NCBI GenBank assembly: GCA_032622095.1
Contig: CP136064.1
Coordinates: forward strand, 47,629,573-47,693,572
Source: Siphonodentalium dalli
Taxonomy: Eukaryota > Mollusca > Scaphopoda > Gadilida > Siphonodentaliidae
Reading direction: 5' to 3'
DNA length: 64,000 nucleotides
The position numbers were made by a program, and so were the translations under genes. How positions within the stretch are numbered: the stretch's first letter is position 1; each line of letters begins with the position of its first letter. Positions 34,625 to 45,620 of this stretch are shown here, in pieces. The notes below the pieces were generated by a model, which did not search any database, was not told the DNA's origin, and saw only the letters and a program-made list of their open reading frames with translations.

Positions 34625-35151
34625 CAGGGAAGGATCCAGGGCTCTTTTGATACCTGTTACAGGTTTGGGCGCCCAAACTCTGGTGGCCTAAATGTCCCCA
34701 AATTGCAAGTGGATAGTTTTATTAAAGCTGAATTTTCTATATTTTGAAGGAAATCTTCTATTATAATTCAACAACATGCAATGCAAATCATCAATATACA
34801 GTTGATATAGAGCCTTTATTTGCTTAATCAAGTGTCCAGTGAGAAATATTTTAACCCTTTCATGACTGGGGCTTCTTGAAATTTTGCAAAAATCCTGTGC
34901 CAATGCATTCTCTTATATAAATGAGAGTCTCCCATCTAAGGAGCCTTGCATATATAAGATAATACATTGGCCTTTATCTTGACCTTGTAAGCCAGTGCAT
35001 TTTCTTATGCAGGATCTTTAATGCTGCACATAAGGGAGGGGGCGACCCCTCCCCGTACCTACCCCCATCTCGGGCCGTACCTTGGGATATGCCTTCGGCA
35101 TATCATGGTCCCAAAACAGGTGTCCCCAAAAAATCCCTGGATCCATCCCTG
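34625..35151. mobile_element. hAT-like element (CAGGGAAGGATCCAGGG ends)
   Basis: Ends CAGGGAAGGATCCAGGG / CCCTGGATCCATCCCTG are inverted. A TTAACCCTTTCATGA-type hairpin element is inserted from TTAA 34851-34854 (hairpin about 34900-34975), with a cut right side. A target duplication (tcgtat in both flanks) is only approximate. Confidence 0.6.
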
Positions 35152-35868
35152 GACTCGTATCACACAGTTGTAAATGCATCTGCTGGGTGCGCCATCTTCG
35201 ACATCAAGGGAAATAATTTAAAGGCCCACTTAATTTTCGAACCCCCAGATCACATTATATAAAATATTGTACACTATTTGAAAGAGGAAGCTCCAAAACA
35301 TTGTGTTTTCAACTTATTCAATGTAATAAACTGTGAACATGTTGAGATATCAACGTCTGTTCTGTGCTGTTTCTGCACAAAGTCGATTATTTTAAATGGA
35401 AGGGGAATAACTCTATATACATGTATTTAGATAGTTTGAATTCTAACACATTCTGGGAGCCATAGTGGGGGAAATGATTTTTTTTTATTTCAGCTATTTT
35501 CTATTAACCTATGTGTTGGGGTAATACAAAATTTGCTGGAAGGTATGCCGGGGTGGGTGGGTGGTCCGAGGGGCAAAAAACACATATTTTACAACCTCAT
35601 GCAAATTTTTTACAAAAGATCTTTTGTGCCCATACATGTATTTGATATTTGTAGCAGTATAAAACATATTATAAGAATTTATAGCTGCAGAAACAGCATA
35701 CTTATGTTACTGGGACCTCATATGGGCCTCCACAGAGATGACATTAAGCTATGGCATGTTGCATATGGGATGGTGGGGTGAAAAAATTTCTTCCCGACAC
35801 CCTTCGGAAAGAAGCTTTGAGAAATGTAAAACTGAAATAAATAAAATTGTCCTGATGTAACTAAAGCC
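35152..35868. other. Intergenic DNA, no feature recognised
   Basis: AT-rich; a frame at 35533-35781 overlaps a 'ggtgggtggtccgagggg' stretch but has no splice or family support. Confidence 0.4.
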
Positions 35869-38800
35869 TAGACCATTGTGTGCATGGACAAAGAGCAAGC
35901 AACTGTCTCAAACATTAATGTGACTATCAATGGCTAGAAAATAACTTATTAGTGCATCAAGCCAATCAGTGAATTATTTGCATGTCTATCAACTCAGATG
36001 ATCTCTCACAAGACCTAAAGTATCAAAGTCTGGTATAGTGCTGTGACTGCTTGTCATCTATATATTTAAACGAGTAGGATCTGTCCTAGATTTTCTCTCA
36101 GACCCCTAGACCTAGACCCCTGAGTTTAACCAAATTTGGTGTGGTGACTCGGGTACTCTTGCAGATGTTATAAATGGTGTTAGTTTTTCAAAATTGAATT
36201 AAAAAAAAACAAATTGGTTTTGTTAAATTGAGCAAGTTCAATCTAAAAAAAGAAATAAATTTAAATCAATATATATAAATCAATATGTTTCAACGATCAA
36301 AATGTGCTTTAAGCGTACAAAGGGGCCGCCGCTTTCCACTAGATGGGAGCCATCATTTTTTTTCCGAAATTCGTCAAAGAACATGACCACCAGCATCCAT
36401 TTTGGATTTAAGATTTGAGTCCATCGGCACAACCTGCAGCCCACATTTATCCGAGAATTGTTTTGAAAATTAATAGGTATGTTTAGGGTCACCTCCAGAT
36501 GGGAGCTATCGGATTTTAATTATTTTTGTTTAAAAACATGGCTGCCAGTGGCCATCTTGGATTTTACTCCTTGCATGATTAAATCCTTTGGCACGCCCTA
36601 CAAGCCACATCCCTTATCCGATTGTCACCAACCTTCATACGGATCTTCTGGGAGACCATTAGATGGAGCCATCAATTTTCCTGAAATTCTAGCAGCCATC
36701 TTGGATTTCAAATTTGAATCCATCGGCACAACCTACAGCATCTTGGATTTTACTCTTTGCATGAGTAATTCATTTGGCACTCCCTACATGCCACATCCCT
36801 CATCCAAATGTCACCAAAACTTATATGGATCTTTTGGGTGTCCACAAGATGGGAGCCTTAAATTTTTTCAGAGTTTAGCTGAGTTTAGTTAAAAAACATG
36901 GCTGCCAGTGGCCATCTTTGAATTACTCTTGACTAAATAAACTGCATAACTAAATCCTTCGCCATACCCTACAGGCCACATCCCTTGTTCGATTGTCACT
37001 AAATACTTCATATGGATTTTTGGGTTGACCACTATAATGGAGCCATTAATTGATCTCTGTCATTGATCCACATGCAGATATATTAGGCCCCTGCGAATAG
37101 TGGGTTTTTGATCGAATCAAATTTTGAACCGAATAGCTCTAAAAAAAATTGAAAACAAAATCGAATATCGAATCGAATATTTAATAATCTTGATCGCTGT
37201 AATATTAAGATAAAGATATTGATAGTGAACATTTCTATATATTCTTATTTATTATACGCCCAACAGTGAATTATAGAAAAAAACGCGTTTAGATAAATAT
37301 CGATATCACCCAGAAGGGGATATAGAAGAATATACTTTCACACTAGCTTGCGCGTGCGACCGATTCACTTGCGAGTACCAATACTGTTTCCGGTTTGTAC
37401 AATTGAAGAAGGTCAAAGTGAAAGAACCCATTGTAATATTCTAAATTATATTATATTCACTGATACAGTTATAATTAAAATCTATTTTCTGCGGATGGTG
37501 AAGTAGACCATTGTGTGCATGGACAAAGAGCAAGCAACTGTCTCAAACATTAATGTGACTATCAATGGCTAGAAAATAACTTATTAGTGCATCAAGCCAA
37601 TCAGTGAATTATTTGCATGTCTATCAACTCAGATGATCTCTCACAAGACCTAAAGTATCAAAGTCTGGTATAGTGCTGTGACTGCTTGTCATCTATATAT
37701 TTAAACGAGTAGGATCTGTCCTAGATTTTCTCTCAGACCCCTAGACCTAGACCCCTGAGTTTAACCAAATTTGGTGTGGTGACTCGGGTACTCTTGCAGA
37801 TGTTATAAATGGTGTTAGTTTTTCAAAATTGAATTAAAAAAAAACAAATTGGTTTTGTTAAATTGAGCAAGTTCAATCTAAAAAAAGAAATAAATTTAAA
37901 TCAATATATATAAATCAATATGTTTCAACGATCAAAATGTGCTTTAAGCGTACAAAGGGGCCGCCGCTTTCCACTAGATGGGAGCCATCATTTTTTTTCC
38001 GAAATTCGTCAAAGAACATGACCACCAGCATCCATTTTGGATTTAAGATTTGAGTCCATCGGCACAACCTGCAGCCCACATTTATCCGAGAATTGTTTTG
38101 AAAATTAATAGGTATGTTTAGGGTCACCTCCAGATGGGAGCTATCGGATTTTAATTATTTTTGTTTAAAAACATGGCTGCCAGTGGCCATCTTGGATTTT
38201 ACTCCTTGCATGATTAAATCCTTTGGCACGCCCTACAAGCCACATCCCTTATCCGATTGTCACCAACCTTCATACGGATCTTCTGGGAGACCATTAGATG
38301 GAGCCATCAATTTTCCTGAAATTCTAGCAGCCATCTTGGATTTCAAATTTGAATCCATCGGCACAACCTACAGCATCTTGGATTTTACTCTTTGCATGAG
38401 TAATTCATTTGGCACTCCCTACATGCCACATCCCTCATCCAAATGTCACCAAAACTTATATGGATCTTTTGGGTGTCCACAAGATGGGAGCCTTAAATTT
38501 TTTCAGAGTTTAGCTGAGTTTAGTTAAAAAACATGGCTGCCAGTGGCCATCTTTGAATTACTCTTGACTAAATAAACTGCATAACTAAATCCTTCGCCAT
38601 ACCCTACAGGCCACATCCCTTGTTCGATTGTCACTAAATACTTCATATGGATTTTTGGGTTGACCACTATAATGGAGCCATTAATTGATCTCTGTCATTG
38701 ATCCACATGCAGATATATTAGGCCCCTGCGAATAGTGGGTTTTTGATCGAATCAAATTTTGAACCGAATAGCTCTAAAAAAAATTGAAAACAAAATCGAA

Positions 38801-39138
38801 TATCGAATCGAATATTTAATAATCTTGATCGCTGTAATATTAAGATAAAGATATTGATAGTGAACATTTCTATATATTCTTATTTATTATACGCCCAACA
38901 GTGAATTATAGAAAAAAACGCGTTTAGATAAATATCGATATCACCCAGAAGGGGATATAGAAGAATATACTTTCACACTAGCTTGCGCGTGCGACCGATT
39001 CACTTGCGAGTACCAATACTGTTTCCGGTTTGTACAATTGAAGAAGGTCAAAGTGAAAGAACCCATTGTAATATTCTAAATTATATTATATTCACTGATA
39101 CAGTTATAATTAAAATCTATTTTCTGCGGATGGTGAAG
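35869..39138. repeat. 1,635-bp direct tandem duplication
   Basis: 35869-37503 and 37504-39138 appear identical throughout, junction at 'ggatggtgaag|tagaccattg'. Each unit holds an 'accaaatttggtgtgg' segment, family A monomers (about 36330-37060 in copy 1: 'catggctgccagtggccatc'), a 'cgaatatcgaatcgaatatt' stretch, and a 'cacactagcttgcgcgtgcg' tail that recurs inverted at 63700-64000. Open frames inside are duplicated pairwise and carry no coding signal. Confidence 0.9.
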
Positions 39139-39278
39139 TAGCATTGTGAGAACAGGCATCGATCAGCTGATGGCTTAAAAAATTATGCATCGATTGAAGA
39201 CGATTGTGATATCATTTAACGTCGTAAGTGGTGAATTTCTTTGGAAATGCGTATAATAAAAAGAATATCTAGTGTTTT

Positions 39279-39680
39279 TAGCTCACCTGAGACGAAGTCT
39301 CCGGTGGAGCTATAGTCATCACTCCTCGTCCGTCCGTCCATCCATCCGTCTGTCAACAATTCTTTGAAATCTTCTCCTCTGGAACCGTAAGACCAAATGG
39401 GTTCATATTTGGTGTGGATGTTACCTAGGTGACCCTCATTCAGATTTGTTCAAATGAGGACCCTGGGTCAAATAGTTGTGAAGCCAGGGCCATAACTCTG
39501 TAATTCTTACAACGACTTCTTCTCAAATTTCATTTGGCCTAATGGGTTCATATTTGGTACAAAGGGTCCTTGGGGGACTGTTATTCAGATTTGTTCAAAT
39601 GAGGTCACTGGGTTGAATGTGGGTGGAGCCAGTGACATAGCTTAAATTTTTTTTTTGTTGGTCAAATTCAGATTTTTGGA
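39279..39680 (+). repeat. Family B pearl-like element
   Basis: TTTTTAGCTCACCTGAGACG head, 'aagtctccggtggagctata', then CGTCCGTCCGTCCATCCATCC tract, then monomers with 'aatgggttcatatttggt' and 'cagatttgttcaaatgaggt'. Confidence 0.75.
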
Positions 39681-40072
39681 ATTTTCACCATACTCAAATT
39701 AACAAACAAATTTTTTTTAAATCATTTTATAAAATTTTAAAAAAGTGACACCATTATAACATCTGCAGAGTTATGAAACTCAAATCTTTAATCTTCTGAA
39801 ATTACAGAAATATTCCATTACCCATCCCCCCTCCCACATGGCCCAGACCCACCCCCACCCTGCACCCAACCAACATCCCTTCCAACATATATCATTTCCA
39901 GCTTCCAACTTTAATACCTGTCCTATTAAAGTTGCAGATATCTCTTTGTGGATAAACAGAGAGAAACACAGGTCATTAATCAAGATTAGAATAATATGTC
40001 ACTGACAGCTTGTATAAACATACTACTAGCAATTTTAAACAAACTGCCTAAATTTAGTGTGTCTGACATTTG

Positions 40073-40165
40073 CAGAATGAGGTTCCCAGAGCGTGAATTT
40101 AGTGATGCTATCCCACACAGTGGGCTAGCATCACCAAATTCACCCTCTGGAGACCTCATTATACC
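40073..40165. repeat. 95-bp palindrome (GCAGAATGAGGT type)
   Basis: TGCAGAATGAGGTTCCCAGAG ... CTCTGGAGACCTCATT with a CACACAGTGGGCTAG centre. Other copies: 42740-42836, 42840-42945, 43360-43442, 43635-43730, 50070-50140, 50120-50212, and scraps at 11757, 16795 and 17085. Confidence 0.8.
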
Positions 40166-40960
40166 CCCCGCAATGAAGTTAGGGGGGTATACTGGAGTCA
40201 GCTTGTCCGTCGTCCGTCCGTGGACACAAATTTGTCCGGAGTTTTTCTCAGTCGTTTTTTTATCAATTTCCGTGAAACTTGGTACAGACATCAACCACCA
40301 TGGGAACCTGTGCACCTGCGATTATGACGTCTGTCGGACTTTTTTTGTGTGGAGTTATTCCCCTTTTTCGACTTAGAATTTTTTTCGCAACATACATAAT
40401 TTTGTCCAAGCTTTTATTCCTACATTTTTCGGTCAATAGGTTTAAGATTAGGTTTATGGTTGTACACCTGCAATGGGAACTGTTTATTCCTACATTTTTC
40501 GGTCAATTTTTTTAAAACGTGGCACAGATATTTAGTACCATGGGAACTTGTGCACCTGCGATTTTTTGGTGGATTTATCCCCCTTTTTCGACTTAGAAAC
40601 TTTTTTTGCAACATGTATAATTTTGTCCGAGCTTTTATTCCTACATTTTTCGGTCAATGTTTTTTAATCTTGGCACTGATATTTAGTACCATGGGAACCT
40701 GTGCACCTACGATTATGACGTCTGTCCGACATTTTTTGTGTGGAGTTATTCCCCTTTTTCGACTTAGAATTTTTTTCGCAACATACATAATTTTGTCCAA
40801 GCTTTTATTCCTACATTTTTCGGTCAATAGGTTTAAGATTAGGTTTATGGTTGTACACCTGCAATGGGAACTGTTATTTTATTATTTTAACAAAATGTTT
40901 ACTGACATGTGAAACATCTTAGTATTTTAAAAACAGGGGGGTATCCATAGTCCCATTGGG
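40164..40960 (+). repeat. Family C element (GGGGGGTATACTGG)
   Basis: Head 'agttaggggggtatactgga', CCGTCGTCCGTCCGTGG tract, then about four monomers with 'gttattcccctttttcgact', 'caagcttttattcctacatt', closing in 'aggggggtatcc'. Monomer blocks 40380-40480 and 40758-40880 are almost identical. Frames across it are array read-through. Confidence 0.7.
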
Positions 40961-41292
40961 ACAGTCACACCTCATCTTCTGGGAAGTATCTATAGTATCA
41001 AATTAACATTGTTTTTAGTTACATTTCCCTTCTAGGAAGTTTCTATATCCCCTAATTTGCAGAAGATAAAATTCATAATTGAGGTGCCCAATCGGTGATA
41101 AGTAGTGTACATTTGGTAATTTCAAGGTGGATTTTCACCAATCTATTTATACGTGAAGTCTCTCTAGCACATATCCTGAGCTATTTCTTTAAAAGTGATT
41201 ATGAAAAGTTCTGACTGTTGTGGTCTCCAGAGTCCCAGTCTTATCAGTCTGTGCAGTCTGGTGAGCGACCCACAGTCATTGACTGTCTTGTT

Positions 41293-42425
41293 TTTAGTGG
41301 ATACCGAAATATACGTCATTCGTGATAGGGCTGGGCGATATTTCAATATATTGACTATAGTCGGTTTGGAAAAGAAAAACGGTATTGAAACCGTGTGTAT
41401 TATAAAAATTCAATATATCGCAACCGCAATTTTATCACCTCAAAAGACGGTTTCAAATTATAATCCAACTGAGTTGAATACTTCAGCGGACCGTTGATTG
41501 AAAGCAGCCTTTATCGGTCGCTCCCAATTTAAGTCTCCATTGTCTTTTATTGTAACCAATGGCGCAACGGTTGTATTTTGGACTATAGTAGAGCGATGGA
41601 GTATCTTCTTCCAAATCCAACCTGGTAGCGGTGTAAAGTCACGAGCGATACTTCGTCCAAACTTTCTGACTCATGACTCGGCGGTATTTGTCGATCAATT
41701 ATATCTTAAAACTTGACGCAGGAAAGGAACATGTCTCAATCCTTCTAGAGTTGACACATTAGTGTTTCTTGCCAAGAATTTGGACAAATAAACACACGAA
41801 CTACAATATTGTTCAATGATTAATTATGATTATCTTTCCCGTGTTCAAAAGTTAATTATAAATGTTCCATAATTCATAATGTATGATAAACTGCAGACAA
41901 CCCAGAATCTACCATCTTAGCCCAATTCTACTAGGTCCTCTATCAACCTATGAGCACGTGCTTAGCTATGACGTAACGGGAATGTGCATCGCGTGCTGAT
42001 ATGTAAACAATGGAGTAATCAGGATTACTTGAGCCTGTAATTCACTCAATGTTGTTGCGTATTCCAGAAGGCAGGAACTTTATAGAATGGGCACATGCCA
42101 TTCTGAGAATCGTTTATCATTTACTGCCTGGTGATAGTGTATACAATTTTACATCCCTTATAACGAAAACCCGGAGTGTTATATCTCTCGTTTAAAATTT
42201 GATTTTACATGGTATTTTTCAATAGTAAAATAATATTCAATAAAACCGTATATCGCGGTATTATTTTGGAAAAATCGCGGTTTTTAAAAACTTCAATACC
42301 GCCCAACCCTAATTCGTGACCGCGACAAATGTTTATTTTCGCTCGTGGCAAGCCGCTCGCGAAAATAAACATTTGTCTCGCTCACTCATGACATAATTTT
42401 CGGTATCCACTCAAAAACACTAGAT
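41293..42425. mobile_element. GTGGATACCGAAA hairpin element split by the hAT insertion
   Basis: Outer arms AGTGGATACCGAAATATACG (41297 on) and TTTTCGGTATCCACTC (to about 42412) with an internal AAATGTTTATTTTCGC / GCGAAAATAAACATTT stem (42328-42377). Without the insertion it matches 63430-63560. Confidence 0.75.
41326..42311. mobile_element. hAT-like element with 8-bp target duplication
   Basis: Ends TAGGGCTGGGCGATATT and, inverted, TAGGGTTGGGCGGTATT; flanks ATTCGTGA at 41318-41325 and 42312-42319. 986 bp with no transposase. It splits a copy of the GTGGATACCGAAA hairpin element, whose intact relative is at 63430-63560. Confidence 0.85.
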
Positions 42426-42589
42426 ATCCTCTATATATCGGTCATTATGCAATTTATCTGGCAGTTATTTTCTATGAACAATGTTGAGAATATACCAGGG
42501 CGGAGGTAGCAGTACAATCAAATTTGATACTGATTTTTGGTCTGGCCCCTGGAGAAAGTGGTTGAAGGCGACTACTATGTCAACATTTC

Positions 42590-43990
42590 TAAAAAAAATA
42601 ACACATAGAAACAAGAATAGATTTTAAATTTTATATGAACAATCAACACACTCTCCAAACAAGAACTTGTGTGATTGTGAGTGTGGTTACAAAGGAGACA
42701 TGAGTGTGCAAGCCTTGAAATAGTGTGTCTGTCATTTGCAGAATGAGGTCCCCAGAGGGTGAATTTAGTGATGCTACCCCGCATAGCGGGCTAGCATCAC
42801 CAAATTCACCCTCTGGGAACCTCATTCTGCTGAGGTGTAAGCAGAATGAGGTCCCCAGAGGGTGAATTTGGTGATGCTAGCCTGCTATGCAGGGTAGCAT
42901 CACTAAATTCACCCTCTGGGGACCTCATTCTGCAAATGACAGGCTCACTATTTCAAGGCTTGTGAGTGTGGTTATATTATGAACATAAATGTCTTTATAT
43001 ATATAAACTTTTTTTAATCTGTTTTTAGTGCAACATTTCAGATTACAGGCATTCAGGAATTTGCTTGTGATATACGTCTGATTTGTCATGTGAAATTTTG
43101 CAACTTGAATGCATTCTGGGCCCATTAAATTGGACGAAAAGTTGTTATTTCATACATGTTTTTTTCTTGGGAACCTGTTGTCTTTCATTAAGGAAAACGT
43201 TGTCTCATTTATGTTGCACAATGAATCAATGTTCACTTTTCCCAGTCATCATGAAATGCAGAGACATATTAGAATGACAAAATGTCAGCCTCGTTAAACA
43301 CATGTATTCAAAACAACTTCTAAACAAGTGCCAAGTCTTGAAATAGTATTTCTGTCATTTGCAGAACGAGGTCCACATTCAGTGACTCTACCCCTCACAG
43401 GAGGCTAGCATCATCAAATTCACCGTCTGGGGACCTCATTCTGCTTTGGCCTCAAATTTATTAACATTGTTTTTAGTGACCAATTCCCTTCTGTTCAGTT
43501 TCTATTTCCCCTAATTTGCAGAACTTGCCAGAAGATAAAATGCATAATTGATTTGACAAATGGGTGAACATCATCAACTTCAACTGGTGAACTTCAATCT
43601 GATCCAAGGTTCTCCCATAGGAGATGAGGCCTCAGCAAAATGAGGTTCGCAGAGGTTGAATATGGTGATGCTAGCCAGCTGTGCAGGAAAGCATCACTAA
43701 ATTCACCGTCTCGGGACCTCATTCTGTAGAAGATAGACATACTATTTCAAGGCTTGTCCAGTGCAATTTAACATTGCTCAGAACACTTTCATGCTGCAAA
43801 ATTTTGCATGACAAATCAGAAGCATATCTCGTGGAATTCCTTATCAGTTGTAATTTGAAAAAAAAATATTCAAAAATAATTTCTACATATAAAGACGTTT
43901 ATTTTCATAATATAACCCCACTGACTTCTCCTTTTGTAACCACATTCAAAATCACAGGTTCTTGTTTACACAGAGCGATTAGGAATATGT
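42590..43990. repeat. Composite inverted structure with nested 95-bp palindromes
   Basis: Segments 42945-43110 and 43740-43975 are inverted relatives ('aaggcttgtgagtgtggtta', 'gatttgtcatgtgaaattttgca'). Four 95-bp palindromes are embedded. No coding sequence supported. Confidence 0.55.
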
Positions 43991-44057
43991 ACATTTGATT
44001 GGGAGGTTGGCTGTCAGATATATATAAATTCAGTTGAGATACCAAGATATCTGTCAG

Positions 44058-45620
44058 TTAATACCGTCCATAGTATCCAATGATTCCAGTGTAGCACAGT
44101 TTTTTCCCAGCACATCTTTCGTCGACACCACTTGATGGTGACTTTCTCTTCCTGTTTGATCTCTCATTACGAATGTCATTTCTGGATTCACTTCCAGTTG
44201 CGAACAGTAGATGACGTTCCAAGTCTGGTGCGATACGGGCACAAGGAGTCACTGTGGCAGTACACTTTACAATTCCTTTCGAGAATGAGCAATGTGTGTC
44301 ATTGTTAGACACATTAACACGATCACAACTGACCAATTTTGAAGAGTCGGAAAACAAGTCACATCGTGGTTTAGGTGATTTTGGTCCACTCTTATTGAAT
44401 GGTGTTGGCTTCTGCTGACTGACACAAGTGTTTTCACGAGTGTTATTAGCATTGGATTTTTTTTGACGATCATCACACTGCACACCATTGAATTTTTTCC
44501 GTTGAGGTTCACCGCACTCCACACCATCAACATCTTTGTGGTGACGTTTAGTGCACTGCACTCGAGAAACGTTTTTCTGGTGAAGTTCGTCACGCTGCAC
44601 ATGAGTAACACTGATTTTCTGCTGAAGTCCCTCACACTGCACCGAAGTAACACTGATTTTCTTCTGGCGGTCACCACACTGCACACCTTTTCCAGTGCTT
44701 TCCTGTTGATGTTTATTGCATTGTTCAGCATTAACACTGGTTTTCTGTCGACGTTTATTACACACCGATTGCTGCATTTCTAACTTTTGTATCAGCTGCC
44801 TTCTCATGCGATGCTCACGATAAGTCATAGCAACAGGAAGGTCCTTCAGTTGTTGTATAGTCAGCAATCCATCAGAACGGTTACTCTTTGTTTCACCTCC
44901 AGCTACATTCACTTTCTGCTCTGGCATCTCTCTTCTGACATTTTGATTCCGTTCATTGCGCTTGTCACTTTGGATCGGCATACATCTAGGCTTGACATTA
45001 GCATTTGAGATGATACCTCTTTTTGAGACATCAGGCCCTGAAGAATGACCATATAACGTGTTCCGAGACTCAAGCGAGGCCTCGTTCCTATTGGATCGAT
45101 CACAAGGTTCTCTGTATGATGTTGCTTGTTTTAGTCTTTCATCATGGTGTAGAGCCTCATAATTTGGATTGTGAGCAGTAGATATTTTAACATTGTTATT
45201 CTGAAGAGATTTCTCAGCTTTAAACTCTGAGATAGTGACTAGTCTTCCATCAAGTGTGACAAGTCTGTCTTCAGGGTCGAACTTCTTTTTATCTTTCTTT
45301 GCTTTCTCTGATTGTTCCACATTGCTCTTTATATCTTGTCCATTACGTGATTTGGTAGTGACATGTTGATGACTTTTCCGGTCCTTGGTGCTGGCTTTCT
45401 TGTTGTTGATTGAACTGACAGAAGGAGTCAGAATTGATTCATACTTCTTCAACCCCTCCTTCAGCATAATTCTCCAACTTTTGATCCATGCGGGAACATC
45501 ATCCGAGTTACTGCTGTCTTTATTGGGAACAACCAGAGGACTAGTAGAATTAACGGTGGCGTTACATGGTATCTGCTTCTCTGATTTATCACTGTTCTCA
45601 TTGATATCAGAGGTATGTTC
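44058..45620 (-). CDS. Last exon of the unrecognised gene
   Basis: Acceptor TTTCTATTTGCAG ends 45621; first codons EHTSDINENSDKSEK; stop at 44060-44058. 520 residues, rich in Lys, Ser, Asn and Gln. VPAWIKSWRIMLKEGLKKYE near the start could be a short helix. A TTG at 45626 that opens the longest frame lies in the intron and is not the true start. Confidence 0.8.
   Translation of the reverse strand, partial: EHTSDINENSDKSEKQIPCNATVNSTSPLVVPNKDSSNSDDVPAWIKSWRIMLKEGLKKYESILTPSVSSINNKKASTKDRKSHQHVTTKSRNGQDIKSNVEQSEKAKKDKKKFDPEDRLVTLDGRLVTISEFKAEKSLQNNNVKISTAHNPNYEALHHDERLKQATSYREPCDRSNRNEASLESRNTLYGHSSGPDVSKRGIISNANVKPRCMPIQSDKRNERNQNVRREMPEQKVNVAGGETKSNRSDGLLTIQQLKDLPVAMTYREHRMRRQLIQKLEMQQSVCNKRRQKTSVNAEQCNKHQQESTGKGVQCGDRQKKISVTSVQCEGLQQKISVTHVQRDELHQKNVSRVQCTKRHHKDVDGVECGEPQRKKFNGVQCDDRQKKSNANNTRENTCVSQQKPTPFNKSGPKSPKPRCDLFSDSSKLVSCDRVNVSNNDTHCSFSKGIVKCTATVTPCARIAPDLERHLLFATGSESRNDIRNERSNRKRKSPSSGVDERCAGKKLCYTGIIGYYGRY

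Noticed and set aside
36479-36892. 137-codon open frame, repeated identically at 38114-38527
   Set aside because: It is family A repeat monomers read through in both tandem units (repeating PHPS..CHQ..YGSSG); no splice or family support.
40460-40912. 150-codon open frame
   Set aside because: Translates the family C array monomer twice; periodicity is that of the DNA repeat.
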